A stretch of 43,854 bases of DNA, taken from assembly GCA_020831535.1 (NCBI GenBank), contig JAFIGF010000162.1:1-43854 (forward strand), given 5' to 3'. Numbering within the stretch: the first letter of the stretch is position 1; each line of letters starts with the position of its first letter. Source of the DNA: Opitutales bacterium. Lineage in GTDB: Bacteria > Verrucomicrobiota > Verrucomicrobiia > Opitutales > T3Sed10-336. The notes beneath the pieces were generated by a model. It was not told the origin of the DNA. It worked only from the letters and a program-made list of their open reading frames with translations, and did not search any database. Of the stretch, positions 1 to 8,038 are shown piece after piece. The translations under genes were made by a program, and so were the position numbers.

Positions 1-474
1 ATTGATCTGAATCCGGTGCGAGCGGGTTTGGTGGATGACCCGGGGAAATATGCCTACAGTGGTTATGGAGAGTCGGCGATGGCGGGAGAACCGGTGAGTG
101 ATCTGAGGTATATCGTGGATGCGATAGATAAGGATACGGGCAGCGATGTGTTGCGATTTTACCGGATGCTGGTTTTGGGGCAGGGACGAATGCCCCGGGA
201 GGGGAAGGGGCACCTTGATGACCAGGAAGCGCAGGAGGAGATCACCCGTTTGCTCAGCGAGCAGGCGGGAAGTATTGCTAATCGTAGGGAGATCGAACGT
301 CTATTTGCTCCTCTAACCAGAGGAGCGATTTTTGGGAGCGAGGCCTTCGTTCTGAAATTCCTGGATAAGGTCCGCAGCTGCCTTTCGGTTAAGATACGGC
401 GTCCCTGTCTATCCCATCCCACTCAACTTCCAGGACACTTCACGCCAAGTCGTTTTCGCTTTAATAAAAAGTAA
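1..474 (+). CDS. REP-associated (Y1/IS200-like) transposase, C-terminal part
   Basis: The reading frame is open from base 1, so the gene starts outside the window. The first residues, IDLNPVRAGLV, match the conserved stretch near the end of the Y1_Tnp domain of REP-associated tyrosine transposases (RAYTs). These are single-strand HUH-type nucleases linked to short palindromic repeats. Further on, 'GAIFGSEAFVLKFLDKV' resembles the C-terminal segment of longer RAYTs (consensus-like G..IGS..FV). The HUH and catalytic Tyr region lies upstream and cannot be checked. The last ~35 residues are basic and not obviously conserved, so the 3' end may be altered. Palindromic repeats occur elsewhere in this window (5.7, 41.2 and 43.1 kb), which makes a functional link possible but unproven. 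Confidence 0.72.
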   Translation: MDLNPVRAGLVDDPGKYAYSGYGESAMAGEPVSDLRYIVDAIDKDTGSDVLRFYRMLVLGQGRMPREGKGHLDDQEAQEEITRLLSEQAGSIANRREIERLFAPLTRGAIFGSEAFVLKFLDKVRSCLSVKIRRPCLSHPTQLPGHFTPSRFRFNKK

Positions 475-859
475 TCCATACCCAGTTGGGTCTCGCTGAA
501 ATCCTTTGAGCTTGATTGAGCTCAAATGCGTGGGCAATGGTGTCTTAAATGACTGCTTTTTGAGATGAACAAACTGTTCCTGAGATGCTTCGTTCAACCA
601 AGGGAGGGTTTTGTTGGCAGTGTCTGCTCAAGGCAATTTATATTTAAGCGACCCATAATATCCAAGGATCCGCATTCAAGATATCAAAGCCAACCAATTA
701 GGGTATTGGAAATGATCGTGGTAATAGAGGGATGCCGTGCGCTTCTTGCGGACCAAATGATTGTGGCAAAATCCCTCTGTTTCCAGAATTCAGGTTCGCC
801 GGATTTAAATATTGACGGGAATTACCATTGGTGGGTGGTTTGGATTTCGAGGCGGCGGG
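475..859. other. Intergenic stretch with no recognisable gene
   Basis: Between the transposase end and the hydrogenase relic I see no protein-like reading frame on either strand. Open frames here have unlikely composition and no recognisable motif. A run of G residues interrupted by a few C lies at its right edge (about 853-870). The stretch is best read as decayed accessory DNA. Confidence 0.5.
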
Positions 860-1860
860 GGGGGGCGGGGAGGAAGATGGTGGTTGATGAGAAGGCTGTT
901 TCGGTCTTGCCGGGCGTGGTTGTGCCACCCGTCGGTTTGAAATGTTCCGGCGGTCAGGGCCAGGTTTTGGTTCTCGTGAGAAAACCGGAGGGCCATCTTT
1001 TCGTCCGGGAGATTGAGGAAATCGACACCCGATTGTTTAATCATGCGGGCAAATTCTCTGGTGGTGAGCACCATATAGACATCAGGGCGGCCGGAGGACT
1101 GCGTTTCCTCGTGCGTTCCAGTTCGTATTTCTTGGCGGTGCAGGGCATGATTGAAAACTGATAGATCTGATCGGCAGGCATGCCGGTTTTTTCCGGGTAA
1201 TAGGTCTTCGCCAGGGCCCCGAGCATTTGTTGGGGGACTTGGCGGTGGAGAAAAGGGGGATCAAATCGCTGAAATTTTTCTCCAGGTAATCGACCCAGGC
1301 GGGGCAGCATGAGGTTATCAGGGGTAATTCTCCTTTTCCTTCGACAAAGCGCGCGACAAACTCCGAGGCTTCTTCGATAATGGTCAGATCAGCCGCAAAA
1401 GAGGTGTCGAAGACGGCTTTGAATCCGAGACGACGCAGGGCTGCCCTAACGATAGCGGTTTCATCGTTCTCCACAATCGCCTCGGTTAGGCAATGGACGG
1501 AGCATTGGCGGCAGCGGATGGAGGGGGATTCGGCGAGGGTAATATCGCCGGCGGGGCCATGCGGGTGTTGGTTCCCCGGTCGAGAAAGGAAAGGGCCCAC
1601 ACATTCTGCACTTCTTGGCAGACTTGTACGCAGCGTCCGCATTTGCCGCAGGATTCGTCGACACAGAATTTTAGATAGAAAGCGGCGACATCGACCATGC
1701 AATCCCGTTCGTCCATAACCAACATTCCGCCGAAGCCCATGATGGAGCCCAACTCCATCCGATTTTCGAAGGTGACTGGGGTTTCCAATTTGTTTTCCGG
1801 GATGATGCCGCCGGAGGGTCCACCGGTTTGGATTCCTTTGATGTAAGCTTGTTCTTTAAG
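860..1860 (-). pseudogene. Chimeric HydB/[FeFe]-hydrogenase relic
   Basis: On the minus strand the relic starts with a NuoF/HydB-like tail ([12 protein letters not shown], then [17 protein letters not shown], then VDESCGKC) and passes at that CxxC directly into an [FeFe]-hydrogenase ferredoxin domain ([11 protein letters not shown]). It then continues with hydrogenase motifs TSCCPAWVDYLEKNF (near 1265-1310), SIMPCTAKKYE (near 1130-1165) and VLTTREFARMIKQSGVDF (near 1015-1075). These lie in different frames, with shifts near 1545, 1235 and 1085. Reading fades after LPDEKM, and the GG-MEAA and C-terminal Cys motifs of the H-cluster are not found. An in-frame stop just beyond about 1860 ends homology at the 5' side, beside prfA. 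Intact homologues reduce protons or oxidise H2 in anaerobic metabolism; this copy cannot be functional. Confidence 0.85.
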
Positions 1861-1895
1861 GGAAAATGTCTTTTATTAGTAGTTTCTCTTTTTTT

Positions 1896-3011
1896 ATGAC
1901 TAATCTTCCCTCCATAGAGCCCTACCGGCGACGATATCGGGAAATCGATGCGCAAATGACTCGTCCTGATTTTTTTCAGGACCAGCGTGAGGCTACCCGA
2001 TTGACCAGAGAGCATACCATGATAGGTAAGCTCCTGGCTCTTTACGAAGATCTCGGGCGAATAGAACAACAGTTGACCGATAACCGGCAACTGTTGGCAG
2101 AAGCGGGAGAAGATCCCGATATAAGGGAAATGGCGGAGGCTGAAATTCCGGAATTGGAAGAAGAGCGAGAGCAAAAACAACAGCAGATTCTCCGTTTGAT
2201 GATCCCTCCTGAGGAGACGGATTCGCGAAATACTATTCTAGAAGTTCGAGCCGGAGCGGGGGGGGACGAGGCCAGCTTATTCGCCGGGGATTTGTATCGG
2301 ATGTACCTCCGCTGGGCGGAAAACAAGGGGTTTCGCGTGGAAACGATGAGTTTCAGTGAAAGTGAGTGTGGTGGGTTCAAGGAAGTCGTTTTCCGGATAA
2401 CCGGCGAAGATGTTTACAAGTTGCTTAAATTTGAATCGGGCGTCCATCGGGTGCAGCGGATTCCGGTGACTGAGGCCGGGGGGCGGATCCATACCTCGAC
2501 GGTCACGGTAGCGGTTCTGCCCGAAGCGGAGGAGGTGGATGTTGAGGTCAATCCAGAGGAGTTGGAAATTACGACCTGCCGGGCGAGCGGAGCCGGGGGG
2601 CAGCATGTCAATACGACCGATTCGGCGGTGCAAATTTTGCATAAGCCGACGGGGATGATCGTGCAGTGTGCGGATGAGCGTTCGCAAATTAAGAATCGGG
2701 CCAAGGCTATGACGGTCTTGCGTTCTAGGTTGCTGCAAAAAAAGGAGGAGGAGGAACGAGCCAAATACGCGGCCAACCGGAAAAGTCAGGTGGGCACAGG
2801 AGATCGTTCGGAGAGGATTCGAACCTACAACTACCCGCAGAGTCGGGTGACTGATCACCGGATTGGGCTCAATCTGCAATCCTTGCCGCAGATTATGGAG
2901 GGTGAGGTCGACGAGCTTCTGGAGGCGTTGCAGGAAACGCGGTATCAGGAAAAAATCGAGGAATTATTGGCTGGGGAAATACGCTTTGCCGGGGGTTCTG
3001 CCGGGCGGTAA
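1896..3011 (+). CDS. prfA: Peptide chain release factor 1
   Basis: RF1 recognises UAA and UAG in the ribosomal A site and triggers peptidyl-tRNA hydrolysis. The 371-aa product has the GGQ catalytic motif (about residues 234-236, in [17 protein letters not shown]) and the PVT variant of the RF1 codon-recognition tripeptide (about 190-192, in [14 protein letters not shown]). RF2 would show SPF, so RF1 is clear. I chose the ATG at 1896 rather than the in-frame ATG at 1866, because the extra ten residues ([10 protein letters not shown]) are not RF1-like and lie against the end of the hydrogenase relic. There is no clear Shine-Dalgarno sequence. The YacP gene follows after 8 bp, suggesting co-transcription. 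The usual partner prmC is not adjacent. Confidence 0.95.
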   Translation: MTNLPSIEPYRRRYREIDAQMTRPDFFQDQREATRLTREHTMIGKLLALYEDLGRIEQQLTDNRQLLAEAGEDPDIREMAEAEIPELEEEREQKQQQILRLMIPPEETDSRNTILEVRAGAGGDEASLFAGDLYRMYLRWAENKGFRVETMSFSESECGGFKEVVFRITGEDVYKLLKFESGVHRVQRIPVTEAGGRIHTSTVTVAVLPEAEEVDVEVNPEELEITTCRASGAGGQHVNTTDSAVQILHKPTGMIVQCADERSQIKNRAKAMTVLRSRLLQKKEEEERAKYAANRKSQVGTGDRSERIRTYNYPQSRVTDHRIGLNLQSLPQIMEGEVDELLEALQETRYQEKIEELLAGEIRFAGGSAGR

Positions 3012-3019
3012 GGAGTAGG

Positions 3020-3502
3020 ATGATGACGGCGGGGCAAAGGCATTTGTTGGTGGATGGGTACAATGTTCTGCACCAGTGGCCGCGCGGGAAGGCTTTTTTG
3101 CGCCGCGGGCAATTGGCGGCCGCCAGAGATTATTTGGCGGCGGAGGTTCGGGTTTTACATGATCGGGAAGGGCTTCGGGTGACGTTGGTTTTTGATGGAA
3201 AAGGGGAGAAGGTGGAACTCGAACGGCCTTATGAGGATCTGACGTTTTCTTTTCTTTATGCGCCCTCTGGATTGTCCGCTGACGCGGTGATCGAGCAGTT
3301 GGTTTCGGGAGCAGGGGACCCATCGCAGTGTCTGGTTATCACGCAAGATTCATTGGAGAGGGAAACACTTCAGGTAGCGGGGGCGACGGTGATGGGTCCG
3401 GATGACCTGGCCGCCTGGGTGCGGCAAGCGGAAGGCCGCCTTGCCGGAGAACTACAAAAGAGAAAACAAGAAAGCCATGAGTGGTGGAGGCATATAAAGT
3501 GA
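3020..3502 (+). CDS. YacP-like NYN domain ribonuclease
   Basis: The 160-aa protein begins LLVDGYNVLHQW, the hallmark of the YacP/NYN family (PF05991, PIN-like fold). It keeps the family's acidic positions: D in VDGYN, D in LVFDGKGE, and the later LSADAVIEQL and VITQDSLERET segments. Bacillus YacP (Rae1) is a ribosome-associated endoribonuclease that cuts mRNA in the A site. Lying directly after the gene for release factor 1 fits a translation-linked role, but that is inference. The start has a good ribosome-binding site (AAGGAGTAGG just upstream). Its last codons overlap the next gene's start. Confidence 0.85.
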   Translation: MMTAGQRHLLVDGYNVLHQWPRGKAFLRRGQLAAARDYLAAEVRVLHDREGLRVTLVFDGKGEKVELERPYEDLTFSFLYAPSGLSADAVIEQLVSGAGDPSQCLVITQDSLERETLQVAGATVMGPDDLAAWVRQAEGRLAGELQKRKQESHEWWRHIK

Positions 3503-4647
3503 GGGGCGGGTTTTTACTAAGTTCTTTTCTCCTGGTGGTTCTCCTCGGTTGGGTAAGAGGGGATACTTCGGAGGAGATCCGTCCGATGGTGGTGGTGGAA
3601 GGTGAGCATCCGATTGGCGGTTGGCAGAGTTGGGAGCCTATGGACTTTGCGGTCAGTTATTTTAACCTAACCGGATCCTCCGAGGCCGATTTGCGGTTAT
3701 GGTTCAGCGCGGTGACCAGTGAAGGGCGAAATAGTATGATTCAACTTCCCTATCAGGATGATTCGTGGGAAAGGGTTCCGCCGCTCTTTGATACGCGGCT
3801 GGTGGAAGGGTATGAAAGAGATTTGGATGGTTTGGCGAAACCGATTCTTACCCGAACGGCTGGCTTTGTTGGAGTGGGTGGAGAAGAGATTGTTTTGGGG
3901 GCGATTGGCTCGCGCTACACGGGGGGCGCGAGTGAGTTGGTGCCTTGGTTGTTTCGCCGAAAGCCCGGAGGGGAGTGGGAGTCTTTGGGCTTGCCGCCGG
4001 GAGAACCGCAGGAATTTATTGAAGCGGCCTGGCGGGAAGGCTTGAGCGTCCGCGCCGAAGGAGGCGGGGTGGTTGAGCTGGAAGATGAGCGGAAACGATT
4101 GTATCTGCATGGGTTGACCGAACCCGAAGAGTTTCCGGACTGGCAACGTGGCGGGCGATTAGTGGTTCCTCGGATTTTGGTTGCCGAGGCCGATGATTGG
4201 GAAGGCCCCTGGGTTTTTCGGCGGCATGAGAATGGAAGATTATGGGATATCCGGGAGGGGATCACGGTTCCATGGGTATTTCCTCATGTGCAAAAAGTGA
4301 GCAAGGAAGTATTTCTACTTACCGGAGCAAGTGCTTGGCCGCCGGATCGAATTTATGCCGCCTACAGTGAGGATGGGAAGCATTTTGTGACGCCGTCAGA
4401 GTATGATGGAAGTCCCTTGCCATTATTGCGTAAGAATGAAATCTTGCGCGGGGCTCGGTTTGTGAAGGCGCTGCGAGGAGTGTATCTCTCCGAAACGGAA
4501 GAATTTCGGGCCGTGGTCAGCGTGGCTCCGGCAGAATTGGGGGGAAGGAGTGTTCTTTTGACCACTCGTGGGGGGTGGGATGAACAAAATTTGAACAGAG
4601 TTCTCTACGAGTTAGAGATTGAAGGCTCAGAAAGGACGAAAAAATAG
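3499..4647 (+). CDS. Secreted protein of unknown function, possibly propeller-like
   Basis: I place the start at GTG 3499. It overlaps the YacP stop by 4 bp and has GGAGG eight bases upstream; a further GTG at 3481 is less likely. The 382-aa product opens with an Arg and a hydrophobic run (FLLSSFLLVVLLGWVRG), a likely signal peptide, so it should be exported. The rest is rich in Trp, Gly and Asp, with segments such as IYAAYSEDGKHF, PWVFPHVQKV and LRGARFVKALRGVYL. These recall five-bladed beta-propeller proteins of the GH43/GH32 type, but I cannot identify catalytic residues or name a family. The gene is translationally coupled to YacP and lies in the same operon as prfA. Confidence 0.75.
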   Translation: MRGGFLLSSFLLVVLLGWVRGDTSEEIRPMVVVEGEHPIGGWQSWEPMDFAVSYFNLTGSSEADLRLWFSAVTSEGRNSMIQLPYQDDSWERVPPLFDTRLVEGYERDLDGLAKPILTRTAGFVGVGGEEIVLGAIGSRYTGGASELVPWLFRRKPGGEWESLGLPPGEPQEFIEAAWREGLSVRAEGGGVVELEDERKRLYLHGLTEPEEFPDWQRGGRLVVPRILVAEADDWEGPWVFRRHENGRLWDIREGITVPWVFPHVQKVSKEVFLLTGASAWPPDRIYAAYSEDGKHFVTPSEYDGSPLPLLRKNEILRGARFVKALRGVYLSETEEFRAVVSVAPAELGGRSVLLTTRGGWDEQNLNRVLYELEIEGSERTKK

Positions 4648-4789
4648 GCGAAAAGAAAAAAGTTTCCCAATTCTCACAGTTTTATTCGTTTTTTCTTGCA
4701 AACCGGACCAATAGGTGCTTGAAAATGTTCGTTCGAGGGCTAAATAGCCTTGAAATCCACACTAAACAAACCTACATACCAAACACATT

Positions 4790-5536
4790 ATGAAAAAAAC
4801 AAGTATTGCTCTATGCGTTGCAGCCGTTGCTGCAACTTCTACTCTGAAAGCGGCTTTGCCTCTTGAGGATCTCTCCGTAACCTTCGATTTCGGTTACGAG
4901 TCTGAATATGTCTTCCGTGGCCTTAAATTCGACCAACAAGTCATTCAACCTGGCGTCGAGTTGGAGTTGAACGGTGCTTATGCCGGAGTTTGGGGAAGCT
5001 ATGGGGTTAACAATGGCCCCTTCTTGGCTGAAACCGATTACTATGCTGGTTACAGCTTCCCAGTCGATGAAATGATCGATTTGGATCTTGGATTCACCTA
5101 CTACACCTTTAGCGGTACCAGTGATTCGAGCTTTGAAGTATATGGTGGAGCTTCTTTTGACCTTATTGGTGATCCTTCCGCTTATATCTTCTACGATTTG
5201 GACTTGGAAATCTGGACCTTTGAGCTTGCTGGTGGTTACGAAATTCCTTTGGAAAACAACTTGGCCATTGAGCTTTCCGGTGCTCTTGGGTACCAACGGT
5301 GGACTGATAGCTTCGCCGACGGAGGAGAAGGAAAATTCACCCACTTCTATTTGGAAGTTCATGCTGACTTGGTGTTCCCCATCAATGATTATGCTTCCTT
5401 CTCCGTGGGACCACGTATCAGCACCCAGCGCATTGGTAGCAGCAATGACGGACAAGCTGTCCGTAATGCCGTCGCCGGTGGAAGCAGCGGGCGTGAACTC
5501 CTCTGGTGGGGTGCTATGCTTTCCGCTGGATTCTAA
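4790..5536 (+). CDS. TorF-like outer-membrane beta-barrel protein (putative porin)
   Basis: The 248-aa product has a Sec signal peptide (MKKTSIALCVAAVAATSTLKA, cleavage near residue 21-22). The mature part is made of alternating amphipathic beta-strands and ends in Phe, as outer-membrane barrels do. The first mature segment, FDFGYESEYVFRGLKFDQ, is typical of the TorF family of putative porins (conserved 'SEYVFRG'). It probably forms a small channel in the outer membrane; the substrate is unknown. It is preceded by about 140 bp without a gene and followed by a strong terminator, so it is probably a single-gene transcript. Its codons are more A/T-rich and regular than those of its neighbours, which would suit high expression. 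Confidence 0.85.
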   Translation: MKKTSIALCVAAVAATSTLKAALPLEDLSVTFDFGYESEYVFRGLKFDQQVIQPGVELELNGAYAGVWGSYGVNNGPFLAETDYYAGYSFPVDEMIDLDLGFTYYTFSGTSDSSFEVYGGASFDLIGDPSAYIFYDLDLEIWTFELAGGYEIPLENNLAIELSGALGYQRWTDSFADGGEGKFTHFYLEVHADLVFPINDYASFSVGPRISTQRIGSSNDGQAVRNAVAGGSSGRELLWWGAMLSAGF

Positions 5537-5560
5537 TCTAAGCTGAAGTTTCTTTCAGAA

Positions 5561-5589
5561 CCCGCATCCTTTGGGGATGCGGGTTTTTT
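5561..5589 (+). terminator. Rho-independent terminator after the porin gene
   Basis: A perfect 9-bp stem, CCCGCATCC paired with GGATGCGGG, closes a five-base loop and is followed by TTTTTTG. It lies 24 bases after the porin stop codon. Confidence 0.92.
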
Positions 5590-5688
5590 GTTTTGAAAGA
5601 TAGTCTGCCATAGGGCCTGTTCCCGAAACTTTGCCAAGGATTGCGTAGTTCGGGTACTTTTGTTCTAAGGTGAGACTAAGGTTTTGCC

Positions 5689-5747
5689 GAGGCCTCAGGA
5701 GTGTTGCGAGCAGGGACATGAAGTCCCCGCTCGCTGTCGAAAAGGGG
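5689..5747. repeat. 59-bp direct repeat, copy 1, with hairpin
   Basis: This segment is identical to 6023-6081; weaker similarity begins about 20 bases earlier (TGAGACTA). It contains a hairpin: GCGAGC (5706-5711) pairs with GCTCGC (5729-5734), enclosing GGGACATGAAGTCCC (5713-5727). A related hairpin, GGGGCACAAGGCCCC, lies at 5780-5794. A degenerate one (AGGGACATAAG) lies near 5851, so 5.67-6.08 kb is an island of related palindromes. No protein-like frame is convincing here. Confidence 0.85.
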
Positions 5748-6022
5748 CGACATTTCCGTTTTCCGAAGTATTGCGCACAGGGGCACAAGGCCCCCGTTCG
5801 CTTTTTTGCCCCAAGCGGGGACCTCGTATCCCTGCGCGGAGTGCTTCAAGCCAGGGACATAAGACACGCTCCATCGCACCGCGCGGGCCGCTTTCCCTGT
5901 CGCGCCATAGCTTTAGCGAAGGCGGAGGCGGCAGCGCGGAACACTCCAACCCCGCGAGTCTCTTAATCGTATATTCCAGCCTCCGCTGGTGGCAGCGACT
6001 TGTGTGAGACTAGGGTGTTTTC

Positions 6023-6081
6023 GAGGCCTCAGGAGTGTTGCGAGCAGGGACATGAAGTCCCCGCTCGCTGTCGAAAAGGGG
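6023..6081. repeat. 59-bp direct repeat, copy 2, with hairpin
   Basis: An exact second copy of 5689-5747, 334 bp downstream, with the same hairpin around GGGACATGAAGTCCC (6047-6061). It lies about 50 bp from the 3' end of ruvB. The intervening 5748-6022 contains further, more decayed palindromes and no gene that I can support. Confidence 0.85.
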
Positions 6082-6130
6082 GAAAGGTTCGTTTCGCCAT
6101 CAGTTAACCCCGGGAATGTAGCCTTTCGGC

Positions 6131-7171
6131 CTATTCCTCGAAGAGCCGTCCTTGTTGGTCGTTGGGGCGATTTGGTTTGATACCAATGACCGAGTAACCT
6201 TTATCAGCTAGCATCCTGCCTTGGGCGGTACGCTTGAGGAATCCTTCCTGGATCAGGAAGGGTTCATGCACCTCTCCGATGGTTTCGGCCTCTTCGCCCA
6301 CCGCGATGGCGATGGTGGAAATACCCACCGGGCCGCCAGCGTAATTTTCGGCCATGACGCGGAGAATTCGTTTGTCCATTTCATCGAGTCCGTGGGCATC
6401 AATTTCCAGCAACTCAAGAGCTTGTTGAGCGGATTCTTTGGTAATTTTCCCAAAACCCCGTTCCTCCGAAAAGTCGCGTACGAAGCTGACCAGATTGTTG
6501 ACAATCCGGGGGGTTCCCCGGGCCCGTCCGGCAATTTCCGAGGCGCCGTCGGGGTCCACTTCGACCTCAAGGAGGTCGCAGGTGCGCAGAACTATGGTAA
6601 TCAAGTCGGCCTTGTTGTAGTAATCGAGCCGGGTTTGCAGGGTAAAACGCGACCGGAGCGGGGCGGTGAGAAGCCCGCTACGGGTGGTTGCCCCCACCAG
6701 GGTGAACTTTTGCAGACCCAGGCGCACGCTGCGGGCATTGGGCCCTTGGTCAATCATGATGTCGATGTGGTAATCCTCCATGGCCGAGTACAGGTATTCT
6801 TCCACCGTTTTGGACAGACGATGGATCTCATCGATGAAAAGGATATCGCCTTCTTCCAGATTGGTCAGCTGTCCGGCCAGGTCACCTGCTTTTTCGATTA
6901 CGGGGCCGGAGGTGATGCGAACATTTTTTCCCATTTCCGCGCCGAGGATGAGGGCCAGGGTGGTTTTGCCCAGTCCCGGAGGGCCGCTGAGCAGAATATG
7001 GCTCAAGGGTTCTTTTCTCCGTTTTGCCGCCCCGACCATGATTTTCAATCGTTCGATGGTCTTTCGTTGCCCGGTGAAATCATTAAAATGGTGGGGGCGC
7101 AAAGCTGCCTCCGCATTAGAAACCGGTTCGTTCAGAACATCCTGAAAGTAATTGGCATCGGGTGAACTCAC
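6131..7171 (-). CDS. ruvB: Holliday junction branch-migration ATPase RuvB
   Basis: RuvB is the hexameric AAA+ motor that, with RuvA, drives branch migration of Holliday junctions for RuvC cleavage. The 346-aa product, close to the usual length, has Walker A GPPGLGKTT (63-71), Walker B LFIDEIHRL (111-119), sensor 1 GATTRSG (160-166) and the arginine-finger segment APLRSRF. The C-terminal winged-helix region includes GGPVGISTIA and the family's EPFLIQEGFLKRT. The start is GTG. It is the last gene of a minus-strand set (hypothetical, argA, exporter, ruvB), 78 bp after the exporter. ruvA and ruvC are not adjacent. Confidence 0.97.
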   Translation of the reverse strand: MSSPDANYFQDVLNEPVSNAEAALRPHHFNDFTGQRKTIERLKIMVGAAKRRKEPLSHILLSGPPGLGKTTLALILGAEMGKNVRITSGPVIEKAGDLAGQLTNLEEGDILFIDEIHRLSKTVEEYLYSAMEDYHIDIMIDQGPNARSVRLGLQKFTLVGATTRSGLLTAPLRSRFTLQTRLDYYNKADLITIVLRTCDLLEVEVDPDGASEIAGRARGTPRIVNNLVSFVRDFSEERGFGKITKESAQQALELLEIDAHGLDEMDKRILRVMAENYAGGPVGISTIAIAVGEEAETIGEVHEPFLIQEGFLKRTAQGRMLADKGYSVIGIKPNRPNDQQGRLFEE

Positions 7172-7249
7172 GACAATCTACTTTCTTGCGGCAATTCCGG
7201 ACAACGGCAAGGATGTTTATTCGGTAAAAAGGGGGGGGCTTTTTTTCTC

Positions 7250-8020
7250 TCAACCCCACCCAAGAAGACGCAGGGCCGCCAGAGCGGTAAAAAACAGGGC
7301 AAGGAATTCGAACCAAGTCGGGCGGATATAGGGCAAGATCAATCGACCAAGGCCGGCTCCCAAAAAAACTGCGGGGAAAAGGTAAAGGTTCAGGGCAAGA
7401 GTGTCGGTGTTGATGGTTCCGATTCCCAGATGAAACGGGACTTTGAACAGGTTGAGGAAAAAGAAGAAAATCGCGGCGGTGCCGAAAAAATCCTTTTTGG
7501 GAACCCGCATGGAAAGGAGGTAGAGCATCATCACCGGTCCGGCCGCGTTCGCGGTCATGGTAGTAAAGCCTGCGGCCAGCCCGGTACCACCGGAAAACCA
7601 CCAGCGACCGGCTTGGGCTGGTGGGGTTTCGCCATCTTGGGGGGAATTGGCTTGGCGCCATTTGCCACGGAGGTGGAGAAATAACAAAACCGCCAAGATG
7701 GCTCCGATGAGCCGGGCGATTACGCTGTCGCTGGCCACGCCAAGGGCAAAGGTCCCGATGATCACTCCTAGGGCGGTCCAGGGGAATAAACGCCAGATCA
7801 TACTCCACCGAACATTTCGTCGATAGAGAATCAGGGCTGCAATATCACCGCAAATTAGCAGGGGCAGAACCACTCCCACTGATTCACGGGGAGGCAAAAT
7901 CTGGGCAAAAATACCGACGAATAAAATCCCCAAGCCGGGGATGCCGGTTTTGGAGAGTCCGATGATAAAGGCTCCCAATAAAATCAGGACCAGAGCGGTA
8001 CTGGAAAGATCGGCGAACAT
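7250..8020 (-). CDS. TauE/SafE family sulfite/organosulfur exporter-like membrane protein
   Basis: The 256-aa protein is strongly hydrophobic with about seven or eight predicted membrane spans. It begins with the family-type segment LLGAFIIGLSKTGIPGLGILFVGIFA, shown here as its first part only (LLGAFIIGLSKTGIPGL), and has a second-half repeat TGLAAGFTTMTANAAGP. This two-repeat pattern with Gly- and Pro-rich motifs is typical of TauE/SafE (DUF81). Members move sulfite, sulfoacetate or other small anions across the inner membrane; the substrate here is unknown. A purine-rich GGGGGAAAGG precedes the ATG. It lies 18 bp after argA on the same strand. Confidence 0.88.
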   Translation of the reverse strand: MFADLSSTALVLILLGAFIIGLSKTGIPGLGILFVGIFAQILPPRESVGVVLPLLICGDIAALILYRRNVRWSMIWRLFPWTALGVIIGTFALGVASDSVIARLIGAILAVLLFLHLRGKWRQANSPQDGETPPAQAGRWWFSGGTGLAAGFTTMTANAAGPVMMLYLLSMRVPKKDFFGTAAIFFFFLNLFKVPFHLGIGTINTDTLALNLYLFPAVFLGAGLGRLILPYIRPTWFEFLALFFTALAALRLLGWG

Positions 8021-8038
8021 CCTTTCCCCCGATCAGGC

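Noticed and set aside
565-1161. 198-codon plus-strand frame at the left side
   Set aside because: It runs antisense to the hydrogenase relic and has no recognisable domain.
1866-1895. Longer prfA start at ATG 1866
   Set aside because: Adds a Phe/Ser-rich stretch not seen in RF1 proteins, next to the relic boundary; ATG 1896 fits the family better.
6221-7165. 314-codon plus-strand frame opposite ruvB
   Set aside because: Mirror of the ruvB coding sequence; no protein family features.
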